Shown piece after piece: positions 1 to 8,610 of a DNA stretch of 43,269 nucleotides (position 1 is the stretch's first letter; each line of letters begins with the position of its first letter). The stretch is from SVFI01 sp045535935. GTDB lineage: Bacteria; Bacillota; Clostridia; Lachnospirales; Lachnospiraceae. Under the pieces are notes generated by a model. It did no database searches. It was not told the origin of the DNA and saw nothing but the letters and a program-made list of their open reading frames with translations. The translations under genes were made by a program, and so were the position numbers. The stretch lies in the NCBI GenBank assembly GCA_045535935.1, contig JAZSMO010000008.1, positions 1-43,269 on the forward strand, written 5' to 3'.

Positions 1-2
1 TG

Positions 3-83
3 GACCACAAAAAGAACTGGGAACTGGATTACAATGTGACCTTCCGTCAACTCTCCCTGTTTGATGATAAAAATTTTGCGTAA
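3..83 (+). CDS. C-terminal tail of a gene entering from the left (probable radical-SAM DNA repair protein)
   Basis: Frame 3 is open from the window edge and stops with TAA at 81-83. It encodes about 26 residues ending in RQLSLFDDKNFA. A QLSLF-type tail occurs at the end of several DNA-repair proteins, including Y-family polymerases and, as I recall, some TIGR03916 radical-SAM proteins. The next gene belongs to TIGR03915, whose usual upstream partner is TIGR03916, so that is the favoured identity. This is inferred mainly from the neighbour; a Y-family polymerase is the main alternative. Confidence 0.45.
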   Translation, partial: DHKKNWELDYNVTFRQLSLFDDKNFA

Positions 84-93
84 GGGGTATGAA

Positions 94-861
94 ATGGATC
101 ACCAAAAGATAATTTACATATGTGAAAATACGCCGGACGGGATTTTTACGGCGATCTATGATGCGTGGGCGGCCCATATCCCCGATGAACGGCTGAATAT
201 CATAGTGGACGGGGACTATACATTTGAGCTTTTTGCCGAGTACCGGTATGTGGAGACCGACATGGAAAAGGCGGTGAAGGTAGCGAGGTCTGTCAGTCGG
301 AAAATATCTCCGGAAGCCTATCGTCAGATGTATGCGGCTTCTCTTTCCCATGAAGAAGACAAGATCATGGCCGTTTACCGTTTTTTGAGGCTTGGCTTTC
401 AGGTGGGAGCGTCTGTGACGGATATGCATGGGCGGGAAGAAGTGTGCAGATTGTTTGAATTATGTAGAAATGTGACCAACGAAGCTCATAGCTTTCGGGA
501 GTTTCTTCGCTTTGCAGAGCTGGAAAACGGAATACTTTTGGCGAGGATCCGCCCGAAAAATTTTGTGCTTCCGTTGATGGTGGGGCATTTTGCGGATCGG
601 TTTCCGGAGGAGCATTTTGCTATTATAGACGACAATGCGCAAATGGGAGCTTTTCACGAGAGGGGGAAGCCGTGGTTTTTGGCACCGATCGACCGGGAGG
701 CGATAGAGCGTCTGTGGCAAAGTAACAGATCAAAGGAGTACGAGAGGCTGTGGAAGCTGTTTTTTCGGACGATTGCCATTGAGGAGAGAAGGAATTACCG
801 CTGCCAGAGAACGCTTTGCGCCCTGCGCTATCGGGATTATATGTTGGAATTTGATCGTTGA
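94..861 (+). CDS. TIGR03915 family putative DNA metabolism protein (DUF4130)
   Basis: This 255-residue cytoplasmic protein resembles the TIGR03915/DUF4130 family, found beside a radical-SAM protein (TIGR03916) and thought to act in DNA repair or modification. The N-terminus (YICENTPDGIFTAIYDAW) and the C-terminal half (FAELENGILLARIRPKNFVL, then HFADRFPEEHF) carry the family pattern. The ATG at 94 is chosen over an upstream TTG at 61 because AAGGGG lies six bases before it and it starts ten bases after the previous stop, as expected for an operon. The biochemical activity is not established; assignment is by family resemblance. Confidence 0.8.
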   Translation: MDHQKIIYICENTPDGIFTAIYDAWAAHIPDERLNIIVDGDYTFELFAEYRYVETDMEKAVKVARSVSRKISPEAYRQMYAASLSHEEDKIMAVYRFLRLGFQVGASVTDMHGREEVCRLFELCRNVTNEAHSFREFLRFAELENGILLARIRPKNFVLPLMVGHFADRFPEEHFAIIDDNAQMGAFHERGKPWFLAPIDREAIERLWQSNRSKEYERLWKLFFRTIAIEERRNYRCQRTLCALRYRDYMLEFDR

Positions 862-904
862 TACCGCATATATTTTACAGAGGATATTATAGGCGGAATT
901 TAGG

Positions 905-1660
905 ATGAGCGAGAGTTTGCGCAGATGGAAGCTGCTTCTCTTTTTGGCAGTGGCAGATTGCATCTTGCTGTGTGCGATATGGGGGCATATTTTGTACAAC
1001 GGACAGAGCAGTGGAAGCAATAGGACACAGAGTACCCTTGCCAATAAGCATTTTGCAGAAGTGTCGTCACAGAGCAATTCATCACAGGCGGAGTATGCAC
1101 CGGAGTGCAAAAAGATTGCGCTTACATTTGATGACGGTCCCAATCATATTTATACGGAGCCGCTCCTGGATGGACTGAAGGAGAGAGGGGTCAAGGCGAC
1201 GTTCTTCTTAATTGGAAACGAAGTGGCGGAGCATCCGGAGATTGTCTGCAGAATTGCAGAGGAGGGACATATGATCGGAAATCATTCTTTTTATCATGTG
1301 GACTTGTCTTTGCTCAGTGAGGAGGAAGCAATCCTGCAGGTTGGAAGAACCAATGAAGTAATCTATGAGATAACCGGACAGTATCCGCAGTTTTTGCGCC
1401 CGCCGTTTGGTAGGAATCATCAAGCACTTGTTTATGAACCGCCGATGATAGAGGTTTTATGGACGATTGATTCACGTGATTGGGAGCTTGATGACGTGGG
1501 GACGGTGGTGATGAATGTATTGCCGAAAGCGGAGGAAAATGCGATTATTCTGATGCATGATGCGTCAGCAACCAGTGTGGCAGCAGCCCTCAGCATCGTG
1601 GATCAACTCAAGCAGGAGGGATATGCCTTCGTGACATTGGATGATATTTTAAATCCGTAG
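905..1660 (+). CDS. Polysaccharide deacetylase (CE4/NodB domain), membrane-anchored
   Basis: This is a 251-residue carbohydrate esterase family 4 protein, likely removing N-acetyl groups from peptidoglycan or another surface glycan outside the membrane. Residues 9-30 form a single hydrophobic anchor, followed by a Ser/Asn-rich linker to about residue 68. The NodB motifs are present: TFDDGP at 74-79 (Asp76 and Asp77), the metal site NHSFYH with His127 and His131, RPPFG at 165-169, DSRDW at 189-193, and LMHDA with His218. The ribosome binding site is weak (TTTAGG close to the ATG). The exact glycan cannot be read from the sequence. Confidence 0.9.
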   Translation: MSESLRRWKLLLFLAVADCILLCAIWGHILYNGQSSGSNRTQSTLANKHFAEVSSQSNSSQAEYAPECKKIALTFDDGPNHIYTEPLLDGLKERGVKATFFLIGNEVAEHPEIVCRIAEEGHMIGNHSFYHVDLSLLSEEEAILQVGRTNEVIYEITGQYPQFLRPPFGRNHQALVYEPPMIEVLWTIDSRDWELDDVGTVVMNVLPKAEENAIILMHDASATSVAAALSIVDQLKQEGYAFVTLDDILNP

Positions 1661-1762
1661 GATTGAATTTCGTGCGGTGGTCGGATATACTTTAAGATAG
1701 TCGGTAGTTTCGTGGTTTGAGCAGGAAAAATCGACAGATCAAAAGAAAGTGATAGAGGAAAC

Positions 1763-3097
1763 ATGGATTTATTTGAATATATGCGTGAAAATACAATGGA
1801 GAAGGAGTCGCCGCTGGCGGCCAGAATGCGTCCGACCACCCTCGGAGAGATTGTGGGACAGAAGCATATTTTGGGGGAGGATAAGCTCCTTTACCGTGCG
1901 ATTAAGGCGGACAAGCTCAGCTCCCTTATTTTTTACGGACCGCCGGGAACCGGAAAGACGACCATTGCCAAGGTGATTGCGAATACGACCAGTGCGGAGT
2001 TCACACAGATTAATGCCACGGTTGCAGGCAAGAAGGATATGGAAGAAGTTGTGACTAAGGCGAAGGATACCCTTGGTATGTACCAGAAGAAGACGATACT
2101 TTTCATCGATGAGATTCATCGTTTCAATAAGGGTCAGCAGGACTATCTTCTGCCGTTTGTGGAGGACGGAACGATTATTTTGATCGGTGCGACCACAGAG
2201 AACCCATATTTTGAGGTGAACGGAGCTCTTTTATCCCGCTCCATTATTTTTGAGTTAAAGCCTTTGGAGAAGGAGGATGTCAAATCGCTTCTTCGCAGAG
2301 CAGTGGAGGATTCCGAAAAAGGAATGGGAGCTTATGATGCCTGTATTGAGGAGGATGCGCTGGAGTTTTTGGCGGACGTGGCAGGAGGCGATGCCCGTCA
2401 CGCGCTCAATGCGATTGAAATCGGCGTTTTGACCACCGGTCGCAGTGAGGACGGAAAGATTCACATTACGCTGGATGTGGCGTCGGAATGTATCCAAAAA
2501 CGTGTGGTGAAATATGACAAGTCCGGGGATAATCATTACGATACAATCTCGGCGTTTATTAAGAGTATGAGAGGTTCTGACCCGGATGCGGCGGTGTATT
2601 ATCTGGCCAAGATGCTGTATGCAGGGGAGAGCGTGACATTTATTGCTCGTCGCATGATGATTTGTGCGGCGGAGGATGTAGGTATGGCGGATCCGCATGC
2701 GCTTCAGGTGGCGGTCAGTGCATCGCTGGCGGTGGAGCGTGTCGGAATGCCTGAGGCGCAGATTATATTGTCTGAGGCGGCGATTTACATTGCGACGGCG
2801 CCAAAGAGTAACACAGCGTGCAATGCCATATTTGCAGCATCGGATTGCGTAAAAGCCACAGGAAATCTGAAGGTTCCGACCCATTTACAGGATGCCCATT
2901 ACAAAGGGGCGGCGAAGCTGGGACACGGAATCGGGTACCAATATGCCCACGATTATCCGAAGCATTATGCGCATCAGCAGTATCTGCCGGATGAGCTGGT
3001 GGGAACTGCATTTTATGAGCCGACGGAAATGGGTTATGAGAGGCAAGTACAGGAGCATATGAAATGGCTAAAGGAAGACGAGACGGACAACGGATGA
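1763..3097 (+). CDS. rarA: Replication-associated recombination protein A (RarA/MgsA AAA+ ATPase)
   Basis: This 444-residue AAA+ ATPase belongs to the RarA/MgsA/WRNIP1 family, related to clamp-loader subunits and acting at stalled replication forks. Walker A is GPPGTGKT at residues 59-66 and Walker B is LFIDEIHRFN around 114-123, followed by sensor-1 GATTENP. The C-terminal half contains the family's tetramerisation region, with YYLAKMLYAGE and RRMMICAAEDVGMADP. The length is typical. An AGAGGAA precedes the ATG. The last 34 bases overlap the next gene, suggesting translational coupling. Confidence 0.95.
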   Translation: MDLFEYMRENTMEKESPLAARMRPTTLGEIVGQKHILGEDKLLYRAIKADKLSSLIFYGPPGTGKTTIAKVIANTTSAEFTQINATVAGKKDMEEVVTKAKDTLGMYQKKTILFIDEIHRFNKGQQDYLLPFVEDGTIILIGATTENPYFEVNGALLSRSIIFELKPLEKEDVKSLLRRAVEDSEKGMGAYDACIEEDALEFLADVAGGDARHALNAIEIGVLTTGRSEDGKIHITLDVASECIQKRVVKYDKSGDNHYDTISAFIKSMRGSDPDAAVYYLAKMLYAGESVTFIARRMMICAAEDVGMADPHALQVAVSASLAVERVGMPEAQIILSEAAIYIATAPKSNTACNAIFAASDCVKATGNLKVPTHLQDAHYKGAAKLGHGIGYQYAHDYPKHYAHQQYLPDELVGTAFYEPTEMGYERQVQEHMKWLKEDETDNG

Positions 3098-4368
3098 TCA
3101 TCATTTCCCTGGATGCAGTCGGGGAGAGAGATCTTGCATTTTTGAGCGGGTTACCGAATTTTAAAAAATTAAGAGAGAAGGCAACGTATTGCGATCATGT
3201 GAAAAGCGTTTATCCGTCTGTGACGTACCCTGCCCACACGACGATTGTGACGGGGCTCAGGCCTGCGCAGCACGGCGTAGTCAACAATCTTTGCGTGCAG
3301 CCGGAGCGTAACGGCCGTGAGGACTGGCTGTGGCATCGCAAATATGTCAAGGCAGATACGATTTATGATGCGGCGAGACGAAACGGGTACGTGACCGCTT
3401 CGCTTTTGTGGCCGGTGACGGCAAGAAGTGGGATTCGTTACTGTGTTCCGGAGATTTTTCCAAACCGGAGCTGGCAGAATCAGGTGATGATTTCGGCTGT
3501 GAACGGACCGATTCCTTATCAGATAGAACTCCTTAAGAAGTTCGGAGATCAGCTGCAGGGGACGAAACAGCCGTTCTTGGACAATTTTGTGACAGACGCG
3601 GCGGAATATACCATTCTCAAATATAATCCGGATCTGTTTCTCATTCACCTGACAGATGTGGATACACACCGTCATATTTACGGTGTCGATGCACCGCAGG
3701 TACAGGAGGCTATGCGCCGCCATGATGAGAGACTCGGCCGTTTGTTGGAAGCGCTGGAGGAGACCGGCGACATGGAAAAGACGACGGTGGTTGTTCTGGG
3801 GGATCATTGTCAGATGGATGTGCACACGGTTGTTTATCCGAACTATTATTTAAAGAAATCCGGGTTTATTACGTGTAAGGGTGACAAAATAGATTCTTAT
3901 GACTTTTATGCGCAGCACTGTGACGGAAGCTGCTATATTTATGCGAGCGATGAGCTTCTGCGTGATATGAAAGATATGTCAAAGGACGAGAGAAAAAGCC
4001 TTATGGCGACACTGCGCGCTTGTCTTGGACAGATTCCGGAGGAGATGATTGCAAAGATTGTCTCGCGGAAAGAAGTAAAGCAGATGGGTGCGGATGAAAA
4101 CTGTGTATGTATGCTGGAAGCAAAACCGGGGTACTATTTCCAAAATGCTTTTGAAAAACCATATGAGAAGGTGGAAGAAATGACCGGACACCGCATGCGG
4201 GCGACGCACGGATATACGCCGGATCTTCCGGGGTATGAGACCTTCTTTATGATGAGCGGATACGGGGCAGAGCCTGGAATGTTGCGGGAAGAGATGCATT
4301 TATACGATGAGGCGCCGATCCTTGCAGATATTCTCGGGGTGACATTGAAAGAAAAGAGCAGCTGTTAA
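3064..4368 (+). CDS. Alkaline-phosphatase-superfamily phosphodiesterase / nucleotide pyrophosphatase-like protein
   Basis: This 434-residue protein has the type I phosphodiesterase/nucleotide pyrophosphatase fold. Metal and nucleophile signatures are ISLDAVG (Asp17), SVTYPAHTT with Thr54 as probable nucleophile, HLTDVDTHRH, GDHCQMD and ATHGYTPD. No signal peptide is visible, so it probably acts in the cytoplasm, and the substrate is unknown. Two starts are possible: the ATG at 3064 has AGGAG eight bases upstream, and the ATG at 3094 overlaps the rarA stop as ATGA. I report the first for its better ribosome site, although family members usually begin near the second. Its stop overlaps that of the convergent gene. 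Confidence 0.85.
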   Translation: MAKGRRDGQRMIIISLDAVGERDLAFLSGLPNFKKLREKATYCDHVKSVYPSVTYPAHTTIVTGLRPAQHGVVNNLCVQPERNGREDWLWHRKYVKADTIYDAARRNGYVTASLLWPVTARSGIRYCVPEIFPNRSWQNQVMISAVNGPIPYQIELLKKFGDQLQGTKQPFLDNFVTDAAEYTILKYNPDLFLIHLTDVDTHRHIYGVDAPQVQEAMRRHDERLGRLLEALEETGDMEKTTVVVLGDHCQMDVHTVVYPNYYLKKSGFITCKGDKIDSYDFYAQHCDGSCYIYASDELLRDMKDMSKDERKSLMATLRACLGQIPEEMIAKIVSRKEVKQMGADENCVCMLEAKPGYYFQNAFEKPYEKVEEMTGHRMRATHGYTPDLPGYETFFMMSGYGAEPGMLREEMHLYDEAPILADILGVTLKEKSSC

Positions 4369-4379
4369 AACAGCTGCTC
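4356..4379. terminator. Perfect palindromic hairpin over two convergent stop codons
   Basis: GAGCAGCTGTT and AACAGCTGCTC (11 bp, no mismatch) flank an AA centre at 4367-4368. The hairpin contains the stop codons of the plus gene (4366-4368) and the minus gene (4365-4367). Read on the minus strand it is followed by TTTTCTTTC, a good intrinsic terminator tail. On the plus strand the tail is only AATTAAAT, so termination there would be weaker. Confidence 0.75.
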
Positions 4380-4880
4380 AATTAAATATTGATAGATTTC
4401 CTGATTTTTACGTTCCCATTTTTCACAGATGGAAGAAGCGATTTCTTCGGAAGGGACGGATAATGTTATGTCAACCAAAGTTTGGTTTTTCTCCCGGGCT
4501 GTCAGATGGGATTTATATTCTCCGTCGGTTCCTTTAAAATATTCTCCGATCACGGACACTTCGTTTTTCAGAGACATGGATTTTTCTTTTAGATAGGTAT
4601 CCACGTCTTTTTTTATTTCAGGAGAAATACGATTTTCAAAAAAATGTAAGGTATCTTCGCCTTCTTCCGTAATATAGAGCTGTGTCCGGTTTCGCACGGT
4701 CTTTTCCAGTACCATATTGCTTTCGCAAAGTTGGGAAAAAACAGTCTGCATGGTCATATAATTGGTATATTCCCTATCCAGTATATAATCGGTGATCTGC
4801 ATTCGTGTCAGCGGAAACGTGACGCGACCCAGCATATACAGGACAATGAGTTTATATATGGTATGTGGATCCTGTGTCAT
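4365..4880 (-). CDS. DUF4364 family protein (winged-helix-like)
   Basis: This 171-residue protein matches the clostridial DUF4364 family. The N-terminal half (IYKLIVLYMLGRVTFPLTRM through TQLYITEEG, about residues 8-75) reads like a winged helix of the PadR/MarR kind. The C-terminal half is a mixed alpha/beta domain with no catalytic motif. The ATG at 4880 is chosen because AAAGGAAG lies just upstream, overlapping the end of the preceding gene; an in-frame ATG farther upstream adds 13 residues without a better site. It is last in the minus-strand operon after malic enzyme and a radical-SAM protein. A regulatory role is inferred; targets are unknown. Confidence 0.8.
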   Translation of the reverse strand: MTQDPHTIYKLIVLYMLGRVTFPLTRMQITDYILDREYTNYMTMQTVFSQLCESNMVLEKTVRNRTQLYITEEGEDTLHFFENRISPEIKKDVDTYLKEKSMSLKNEVSVIGEYFKGTDGEYKSHLTAREKNQTLVDITLSVPSEEIASSICEKWERKNQEIYQYLIEQLF

Positions 4881-4881
4881 A

Positions 4882-5805
4882 TTACTTCCTTTCTCGTCCC
4901 TGATAGTGTCCGCCCTCATTCATAAGGCGGTGCAGGGTGTTTAATGTATCCCATTTATAGAGGCTCCACTCCGGTGCAATCAGCAGATCCGCAGGACCGT
5001 CGCCGGTTACCCGGTGAAGGACGATGCTTGGATCCAACCGGTCAATGCACTGGATCAGGAGTGAAATATAGTGTTCTTTTGTCAGACAGCTAAATGCGCC
5101 TTTTGCGTATTCATCCGCCAGGTCAGTATCCTTCAGCACATGAAGAAGCTGAAGCTTAATGCCGAAAATCTGACAGGAATTTAAATATTCGATGGTTGCA
5201 AGTACGTCTTCGTCCGTCTCACCCGGAAGTCCGAGGATGACATGCACGATGATTGGAATCTGTAGCTTGTGCAGCTTATTTACGGCTTCGTCAAAACAGG
5301 AAAGAGGATAACCTCTGCGTATATAAGCAGCGGTTCGCTCGTGAATGGATTGCAGTCCCAGCTCTACCCAGATAAATTTGTCCGGGAAATCCGCCTGACA
5401 GCGGGAGAGAACATCCAGCACATCCTCGCCCAGACAATCCGGTCTTGTGGCGATGGAAATACCACAGACCGACGGATGGGAAAGAGCGGCGCTGTACAGA
5501 CCGTAAAGTCTTTCCGGGGTATCGTAGGTTCCGGTGTAGGCCTGAAAATATGCGATATATTTTTTCCCTATATTTTTGGAACCAAAGCGGGAAAGTGCAA
5601 CTTCAATCTGCTGCGGAATGTTATTTTCTGTCACAGAGGTGGCAAATTCGCCGCTTCCTCCGGCAGAACAGAAAATGCATCCACGGGTTCCTTTGGTGCC
5701 GTCACGGTTTGGACAGGTGAAACCACCGTCCAAAGCGATTTTGAACACTTTTTCCCCGTATTCTTTTTTCAGATAAGCACTGAGGCTGTTGTATGGTATA
5801 TTCAT
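4882..5805 (-). CDS. TIGR01212 family radical SAM protein (YtqA/YhcC-like)
   Basis: This 307-residue radical SAM enzyme has the variant cluster motif of the YtqA/YhcC family: Cys31, then eleven residues, Cys43, two residues, Cys46 (segment TCPNRDGTKGTRGCIFC). Downstream are FQAYTGTY, SIATRPDCL, WVELGLQS and HVILGLPGE, all typical of the family's TIM barrel. Members are thought to modify RNA, but no reaction is assigned here. It starts ten bases after the malic enzyme stop and ends one base before the DUF4364 start, so the three are probably co-transcribed. No strong ribosome site precedes the ATG, which fits translational coupling. Confidence 0.88.
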   Translation of the reverse strand: MNIPYNSLSAYLKKEYGEKVFKIALDGGFTCPNRDGTKGTRGCIFCSAGGSGEFATSVTENNIPQQIEVALSRFGSKNIGKKYIAYFQAYTGTYDTPERLYGLYSAALSHPSVCGISIATRPDCLGEDVLDVLSRCQADFPDKFIWVELGLQSIHERTAAYIRRGYPLSCFDEAVNKLHKLQIPIIVHVILGLPGETDEDVLATIEYLNSCQIFGIKLQLLHVLKDTDLADEYAKGAFSCLTKEHYISLLIQCIDRLDPSIVLHRVTGDGPADLLIAPEWSLYKWDTLNTLHRLMNEGGHYQGRERK

Positions 5806-5815
5806 AAGTGTTGCG

Positions 5816-6967
5816 CTATTTGATCAATGATTTTACGGCGCCGGCTACAACCTCGGCCACCTGCGGGTCGAAAGCTTCCGGCATAATATTGTCTTCGTTT
5901 AAATCCTCCGGTTTTACGAGGGATGCGATGGCAACGGCTGCAGCCAGTTTCATTTCTTCTGTAATCTGCGGTGCGCGTCCTTCCAGGGCACCCTTGAAAA
6001 TACCCGGAAATGCTACGACGTTGTTCACCTGGTTCGGGAAGTCGGAGCGTCCGGTTCCGACGATTTTTGCGCCTGCGGCCTTGGCCTCGTCCGGCATAAT
6101 TTCAGGAACCGGATTGGAGAGGGCAAAAATGACGGCATCGCTGTTCATGGAGCGGACCATATCGCCGGTCAGCGTGTTCGGAGCGGAAACACCGATGAAA
6201 ATGTCTGCGCCTTTTACCGCATCGGCCAGTGTTCCGGTGATGTTGTCCGGATTGGTCACCTCTGTCATTTTCTGCTGCATCCAGTTGAGACGGTCGGAAT
6301 CTTTGGAGACGATCCCCTTGCTGTTGCACATGATAATATAAGGAAATCCGTAGGTCAGAAGAAGCTTTGCGATGGCAACTCCCGCACTTCCGGCTCCGTT
6401 GATTACGACTTTGCAGTTTTCTTTTTCTTTGCCGATGACTTTCAGGCTGTTGATAATACCTGCAAGCACTACAATCGCAGTTCCGTGCTGGTCATCATGG
6501 AACACAGGAATGTCCAACGTGGCTTTGAGGCGCTCCTCGATTTCAAAGCAGCGAGGTGCGCTGATGTCCTCCAGATTGATACCGCCGTAATTCGGAGCCA
6601 GGTATGTGATTGTCTTAATCAGCTCCTCGGTATCCTGTGTGTCCAGACAAATCGGAACGGCGTTGACATCACCGAATTCCTTAAAGAGTACACATTTGCC
6701 CTCCATAACAGGCATCGCCGCATGCGGTCCGATATTGCCCAGGCCGAGAACGGCGCTTCCGTCGGAGATAACTGCAACTGTGTTGCTCTTCATTGTATAT
6801 TTGTAAGCAGCTTCCATGTCGTCTGCAATTACCTTACACGGTTCGGCGACGCCCGGCGTGTAAGCCAGTGACAGGGCTTCTCTTGTGTTTACTTTTACTT
6901 TGGAAACCGTATTCAGTTTTCCTTTCCATTCCTCGTGGAGCGATAATGCTTTTTCACTTGTTGTCAT
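5816..6967 (-). CDS. NAD(P)-dependent malic enzyme (oxaloacetate-decarboxylating)
   Basis: This 383-residue protein catalyses oxidative decarboxylation of malate to pyruvate with reduction of NAD or NADP. It is the short bacterial form without a phosphotransacetylase domain. Visible motifs are YTPGVAEPC (36-44), the catalytic lysine region EGKCVLFKEFG (Lys91), the metal-binding FHDDQHGTA (156-163) and the dinucleotide-binding GAGSAG (191-196), followed by GRSDFPNQVNN near the end. Cofactor preference cannot be told from sequence alone. It leads a three-gene minus-strand operon. The ATG at 6967 is the first start after an in-frame stop; an AAAGGAG lies about 40 bases upstream, too far to serve it. 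Confidence 0.95.
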   Translation of the reverse strand: MTTSEKALSLHEEWKGKLNTVSKVKVNTREALSLAYTPGVAEPCKVIADDMEAAYKYTMKSNTVAVISDGSAVLGLGNIGPHAAMPVMEGKCVLFKEFGDVNAVPICLDTQDTEELIKTITYLAPNYGGINLEDISAPRCFEIEERLKATLDIPVFHDDQHGTAIVVLAGIINSLKVIGKEKENCKVVINGAGSAGVAIAKLLLTYGFPYIIMCNSKGIVSKDSDRLNWMQQKMTEVTNPDNITGTLADAVKGADIFIGVSAPNTLTGDMVRSMNSDAVIFALSNPVPEIMPDEAKAAGAKIVGTGRSDFPNQVNNVVAFPGIFKGALEGRAPQITEEMKLAAAVAIASLVKPEDLNEDNIMPEAFDPQVAEVVAGAVKSLIK

Positions 6968-7121
6968 AGTCTTTGTCGTGCGTGTCGATTAAGACAGCAC
7001 TGCTCCTTTCCCTTCTATATTTCTCTTTTCATTATCTACATAATAATATGAATTTTATTCCAGTACAATCATATAACAACATCAAAAACGGCGCAATAAT
7101 TGTTTTCAAAATAAAAAAGAC

Positions 7122-7150
7122 TTTACTATTTCATGAGAAAAGATTATACT
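7122..7150 (+). promoter_or_regulatory. Sigma-A promoter of rho
   Basis: TTTACT at 7122-7127 and TATACT at 7145-7150 are separated by exactly 17 bases, 94 bases before the rho start codon. Transcription would begin near 7157 and leave a leader of about 87 bases. Autoregulation by attenuation is known for rho in other bacteria, but I see no convincing hairpin in this leader. Confidence 0.65.
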
Positions 7151-7243
7151 TAGAGACAGCAAATCAGTAACAGTTCGAGAAAATTCCCAAAAACGTAGCT
7201 GAATAAAAAGATTTCGATAGAGAAGCAGATAGGAGATTTTTGT

Positions 7244-8548
7244 ATGGATGCAAGTATGAGAGAAAAGTATGAATCTCTGGCACTTTCTGATTTGAAAGAA
7301 ATTGCCAAGACAAGAGGTATCAAGGGTGTTTCCACGATGAAAAAGTCGGATGTGGTAGAGGCGATGCTCGCAGAGGACGAGAAGAGCAAGATCGATCCGG
7401 AGAAACTCAGTTCCGATCTCGACAGCGGAATGGAAGCGGCCGGTATCCTTGAGGTTATGCCGGATGGTTACGGCTTTATCCGCAGTGACAATTATCTTCC
7501 GGGCGAGAACGATGTTTACGTGGCACCGAGCCAGATTCGCAAGTTCGGACTCAAAACAGGTGACATTATCGTAGGTAACACGAGAGTGAAGACACAGGGC
7601 GAGAAGTTCAGCGCTTTATTATATCTGAAAAAGATCAACGGACTTCATCCTTCGGAAATAGCGAAACGGACTCATTTTGAGGATATGACACCGATTTTCC
7701 CGGATGAGAGACTGCGTCTTGAGACGGGAAGATCCTCCATTGCCATGCGCATCATGGATCTGCTCAGTCCGGTCGGAAAAGGACAGCGTGGTATGATCGT
7801 TTCCCCGCCTAAGGCAGGTAAGACGACCTTATTAAAAGAAGTTGCCCGTTCCATCAAAGTGAATAATCCGGATATGCATCTGATTATCCTTTTGATTGAC
7901 GAGCGTCCGGAGGAAGTGACAGATATCCGGGAAGCGATCGAGGGACCGAATGTAGAAGTTATCTACTCTACCTTTGATGAGCTTCCGGAGCATCATAAGA
8001 GAGTGTCGGAAATGGTAATCGAGAGAGCGAAACGTCTTGTCGAGCTTAAAAAGGATGTGACAATCCTTCTCGACAGTATCACGCGTCTGACCCGTGCATA
8101 CAACCTGACGGTTCCGCCAAGTGGACGTACCCTTTCCGGAGGTCTTGACCCGGCGGCGCTCCATATGCCAAAGCGTTTCTTCGGTGCGGCCCGTAATATG
8201 CGTGAGGGCGGAAGTCTCACGATTCTCGCAACAGCATTGGTAGATACAGGCTCCAAGATGGACGATGTGGTATACGAGGAGTTCAAGGGAACCGGTAACA
8301 TGGAAATGGTGCTTGACCGTAAACTTTCCGAAAAGAGAGTATTCCCGGCTATTGACATCCCGAAGTCCGGAACGCGTAGAGAAGATCTTCTTCTTTCCGA
8401 GGATGAATTGCAGGCGGTGAGTATCATGCGCCGTGCGCTGAACAGCATGAAGCCGGATGAAGCGGTAGAAAAGATACTGGATATGTTTGTACGTACCAAA
8501 ACAAATGCGGAATTTGTCAAGATGGTACAGAAGATTAAATTTATTTAG
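7244..8548 (+). CDS. rho: Transcription termination factor Rho
   Basis: This 434-residue hexameric RNA-dependent ATPase terminates transcription. The N-terminal helix bundle (residues 10-45, SLALSDLKEIAKTRG) is followed by the cold-shock-like RNA-binding domain with GYGFIRSDNYLPGENDVYV (75-93). The ATPase core has Walker A SPPKAGKTT (187-195), Walker B LIILLIDERPEEVTDI, the Q-loop region LDSITRLTRAYN, and the R-loop GSLTILATALV. It lacks the long disordered insertion seen in some Clostridia and Actinobacteria. AGGAG sits eight bases before the ATG. No intrinsic terminator separates it from rpmE, which has its own promoter. Confidence 0.97.
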   Translation: MDASMREKYESLALSDLKEIAKTRGIKGVSTMKKSDVVEAMLAEDEKSKIDPEKLSSDLDSGMEAAGILEVMPDGYGFIRSDNYLPGENDVYVAPSQIRKFGLKTGDIIVGNTRVKTQGEKFSALLYLKKINGLHPSEIAKRTHFEDMTPIFPDERLRLETGRSSIAMRIMDLLSPVGKGQRGMIVSPPKAGKTTLLKEVARSIKVNNPDMHLIILLIDERPEEVTDIREAIEGPNVEVIYSTFDELPEHHKRVSEMVIERAKRLVELKKDVTILLDSITRLTRAYNLTVPPSGRTLSGGLDPAALHMPKRFFGAARNMREGGSLTILATALVDTGSKMDDVVYEEFKGTGNMEMVLDRKLSEKRVFPAIDIPKSGTRREDLLLSEDELQAVSIMRRALNSMKPDEAVEKILDMFVRTKTNAEFVKMVQKIKFI

Positions 8549-8581
8549 AAAATTTCTTTGCAATTTTCTTGTAAAAAAGTC

Positions 8582-8610
8582 TTGCCATACCCAAAACGCT
8601 GTGATACAAT
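8582..8610 (+). promoter_or_regulatory. Sigma-A promoter and short leader of rpmE
   Basis: TTGCCA at 8582-8587 and TACAAT at 8605-8610 are 17 bases apart. Transcription from about 8617 gives a leader of about 56 bases. In it TTTATGT and ACGTAAA can form a small stem-loop (one G-U pair) ahead of the GAGGTG ribosome site. L31 genes in Firmicutes are often autoregulated through a leader RNA, so this stem may be part of one; that is inference. Confidence 0.75.

Noticed and set aside
2255..2884. 209-codon minus-strand frame inside rarA
   Set aside because: It is antisense to a conserved AAA+ gene and is composed mainly of Arg, His and Ile, as expected for a complementary-frame artefact.
3169..3825. 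218-codon minus-strand frame inside the phosphodiesterase gene
   Set aside because: It lacks a ribosome site and protein-like motifs, and the plus strand carries all metal-site motifs of a known superfamily.
6973..7170. 65-codon plus frame between malic enzyme and rho
   Set aside because: It overlaps the rho promoter, has no ribosome site and shows an AT-driven Lys/Phe-rich composition.
7832..8563. Long open frame (243 codons) on the minus strand
   Set aside because: It lies entirely antisense to rho, has no ribosome site and encodes a His/Arg-rich sequence typical of the shadow of a conserved gene.
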